Source: Mycobacterium sp. 1164985.4 (GTDB lineage Bacteria; Actinomycetota; Actinomycetes; Mycobacteriales; Mycobacteriaceae). Taken from it: DNA of 64,000 bases. The notes beneath the pieces are model-generated. The model saw only the letters and a list, made by a program, of their open reading frames with translations. It was not told the DNA's origin and ran no database searches. The stretch covers positions 149,359 to 213,358 of the forward strand of contig NZ_LZMD01000074.1 of assembly GCF_001668575.1 (NCBI RefSeq). The letters are read 5' to 3'. The translations under genes were made by a program, and so were the position numbers. Position 1 is the stretch's first letter. Each line of letters starts with the position of its first letter. Shown one piece after another: positions 62,657 through 64,000 of this stretch.

Positions 62657-63757
62657 ATGATCGAGATCGCCCCTCGCTGGCGGATTCTGGCCGCAGGTGT
62701 GGCCGCCGCCACCGCCGGCGTCCTCGGCTTCGCGGGCACGACCGCATCGGCCGAACCTCTCGCTCCGCAACCGCCGCAACCCGCGCCCGCCACGGTCACG
62801 CAGACCGTCACCGTCGCTCCGAACGCACAGCGCCTCACCCAGCAGGGTGTGAGTTCGGCCACCGCTCCGGCCGGTATTGCGGCGCCGGCGCAGGCGGGGG
62901 TCGCAGCGCCCGCACCCGCCGGCACCGTGGCGGGGGCGCCCGCAGCCGCATCGCCTGGTCTGGTCGCCCAACCCGTCCCCGCGCCGCCGGTCGCGACGAT
63001 CGTGCCCGCCACCTCGGGCACCCTCACCGAGTTCTTCGCCGACAAGGGCGTGCAGCTCGAGCCGCAGAACAGCCGCGACTTCAAGGCCCTCAACATCGTG
63101 CTGCCGATGCCGCGCGGCTGGGCGCACGTCCCCGACCCGAACGTGCCCGACGCGTTCGCCGTCATCGCGGACCGGGTCGGCGGTAACGGGCTGTACACCT
63201 CCAACGCCCAGGTCGTGGTGTACAAGCTCGTCGGGGACTTCGACCCCAAAGAGGCGATCAGCCACGGCTTCATCGACAGCCAGAAGCTGCCCGCCTGGCG
63301 CAGTACCGACGCATCGTTCGCCGACTTCGGTGGTATGCCGTCGGCGCTGATCGAGGGCACCTACCGCGAGAACAACATGACGCTGAACACCTCGCGGCGC
63401 CACGTCATCGCCACCGCAGGGCCGGACAAATACCTGGTGTCGCTGGCCGTCACCACCAGCATCGACCAGGTGGTCCCCGCCGCCGAGGCCACCGACGCGA
63501 TAGTCAACGGTTTCCGGGTCACCGTGCCCGGGGCGCCCCGATCACGCACACCGCCAGTGCGACGACGGCGGTGCCGGGGTCGGCGACCAGCGCCACCGCA
63601 CCGCCTGCCGCGAGCATCGCGGCCGCCGCCAGTTGGGTGGGCGCCACCGACCGCAACACGGTCCGCACGGGATCGCCCGAATGCGGGCGGCGCAGCAGCC
63701 AGGCGCCGATCGCGGCGGTGGCGCCGGCTGCGCACAGACAGAGAACCGCGGCGATGA
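62657..63757 (+). CDS. mtc28: Mtc28-like proline-rich secreted antigen, with aberrant C-terminus
   Basis: Residues 1-about 290 match the LpqN/LpqT-family 28-kDa antigen Mtc28 (Rv0040c): signal peptide ending TASAEP (about residue 33), Ala/Pro-rich segment to about 115, then the conserved domain with [25 protein letters not shown] in pieces, [11 protein letters not shown] and [21 protein letters not shown]. After [10 protein letters not shown] (about 63,525) the frame turns Arg-rich with poor third-position GC and is antisense to a membrane-protein ORF, so the last about 75 codons are probably not native. The usual Pro-rich tail is missing here and may lie on the other strand at the window edge. 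Confidence 0.8.
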   Translation: MIEIAPRWRILAAGVAAATAGVLGFAGTTASAEPLAPQPPQPAPATVTQTVTVAPNAQRLTQQGVSSATAPAGIAAPAQAGVAAPAPAGTVAGAPAAASPGLVAQPVPAPPVATIVPATSGTLTEFFADKGVQLEPQNSRDFKALNIVLPMPRGWAHVPDPNVPDAFAVIADRVGGNGLYTSNAQVVVYKLVGDFDPKEAISHGFIDSQKLPAWRSTDASFADFGGMPSALIEGTYRENNMTLNTSRRHVIATAGPDKYLVSLAVTTSIDQVVPAAEATDAIVNGFRVTVPGAPRSRTPPVRRRRCRGRRPAPPHRLPRASRPPPVGWAPPTATRSARDRPNAGGAAARRRSRRWRRLRTDREPRR

Positions 63758-63761
63758 GCAT
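63519..63761 (-). CDS. Small membrane protein, Rv0039c-like (possibly C-terminally truncated)
   Basis: An 80-residue, two- to three-TM protein ([20 protein letters not shown], then [20 protein letters not shown], then [10 protein letters not shown]) with very high third-position GC, unlike the mtc28 frame that crosses it. Rv0039c, a transmembrane protein of about 115 residues, lies immediately downstream of mtc28 on the same strand in M. tuberculosis; here the ORF is on the opposite strand and stops about 35 residues short. It looks like the 5' part of that gene ending at a rearrangement junction near 63,527. Confidence 0.6.
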   Translation of the reverse strand: MLIAAVLCLCAAGATAAIGAWLLRRPHSGDPVRTVLRSVAPTQLAAAAMLAAGGAVALVADPGTAVVALAVCVIGAPRAR

Positions 63762-63806
63762 GGGGCTCAGGATAACGAGACCCGTGCCGCGGCCAGAGTT
63801 TGGGAC

Positions 63807-63838
63807 GTCCCCCGGGCGCCAGGCTTCGCCCGGGGGAC
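63807..63838 (-). terminator. Hairpin after the right-edge minus-strand gene
   Basis: GTCCCCCGGGCG (63807-63818) and CGCCCGGGGGAC (63827-63838) form a perfect 12-bp stem with an 8-base loop, 4 bases past the stop of the partial gene. It probably terminates that transcript. Confidence 0.7.
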
Positions 63839-63842
63839 GGGC

Positions 63843-64000
63843 CTAACCCGGCAGGCCCGGCTGGGTTCCCAGCGCGGTCGCGCTCGGGAACTGCGGGGCG
63901 GCCGGAGCCGTCACTGCGGACGGCGGGTTGGACACCGGCGATGCCGCGCCGGGGGCGGCCGGGGGAGTGGCACCGGGGGGCCCAGTGCGGTCCCTCCCGC
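63843..64000 (-). CDS. C-terminal end of a Pro/Ala-rich protein (partial), perhaps the mtc28 tail
   Basis: The last 52 codons of a minus-strand frame read as a Pro/Ala/Ser-rich tail (PPGATPPAAPGAASPV, then FPSATALGTQPGLPG and TAG at 63845-63843). The composition is like the Pro-rich end of Mtc28. It is followed by a terminator hairpin and, 81 bases on, by the Rv0039c-like start, which is the arrangement expected downstream of mtc28. The gene continues beyond the window, so its identity is open. Confidence 0.5.
   Translation of the reverse strand, partial: GRDRTGPPGATPPAAPGAASPVSNPPSAVTAPAAPQFPSATALGTQPGLPG

Noticed and set aside
1..64000. CRISPR array, tRNA/rRNA genes, prophage or IS transposase
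   Set aside because: No regularly spaced repeats, cloverleaf sequences, integrase or transposase frames were seen; the only repeat-bounded unit is the DUF559 cassette.

Overview
The window is high-GC actinobacterial DNA and comes from a Mycobacterium (Mycolicibacterium-like, probably rapidly growing). The right third is collinear with the M. tuberculosis Rv0058-Rv0040c block, read in reverse: dnaB, rplI, rpsR1, ssb, rpsF, an Rv0051-like glycosyltransferase, ponA1, Rv0049, Rv0048c, Rv0047c (PadR), ino1, Rv0045c, Rv0044c, Rv0043c, Rv0042c (MarR), leuS and mtc28. MmpS/MmpL, a mycofactocin-type SDR, F420-type enzymes and many TANNNT-N6/7-start leaderless promoters fit the same assignment. I saw no tRNA, rRNA, CRISPR array or insertion sequence.

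Layout. 0-5 kb: a probable metal (copper) response island, with lpqS-like, cysK2 and an MFS pump on the minus strand, a Met/His-rich DUF305 lipoprotein, and a two-component system whose sensor loop is rich in His. 5-16 kb: a clade-2 catalase (KatE) with a CsbD-like N-terminus, an MmpS/MmpL exporter with a divergent TetR, two MFS carriers around a GntR regulator, and TenA. 16-26.5 kb: a tightly packed minus-strand operon of a CPA2 antiporter, a flavin-dependent halogenase-like enzyme, a single-module KS-AT-DH-KR-ACP polyketide synthase and a DrrAB-like ABC exporter, possibly followed by a small secreted protein. This looks like a self-contained pathway for making, tailoring and exporting a polyketide, and I do not recognise a described product for it. 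26.7-37.4 kb: accessory metabolism (AI-2E family permease, a Baeyer-Villiger/FMO-TetR-hydrolase operon, SDRs, a Tat-exported DUF1906 protein, a DUF2236 protein, a secreted coiled-coil peptidase-like protein) and two small unknown genes. 37.5-64 kb: the conserved Rv0058-Rv0040c block.

Departures from the conserved block: a frameshifted LipJ-like hydrolase/cyclase; a glucosylglycerate hydrolase (ggh) and an SDR beside leuS; an AbiEi/DUF559 nuclease-like gene enclosed by two direct copies of a 50-bp imperfect palindrome that exactly fills the space between the leuS and SDR stop codons; and an mtc28 reading frame that runs antisense into an Rv0039c-like gene, with what may be the mtc28 tail on the opposite strand at the window edge.

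The two strongest candidates for undescribed biology are the 16.3-26.5 kb halogenase-like/PKS operon and the palindrome-flanked DUF559 cassette at 58.6-59.6 kb.
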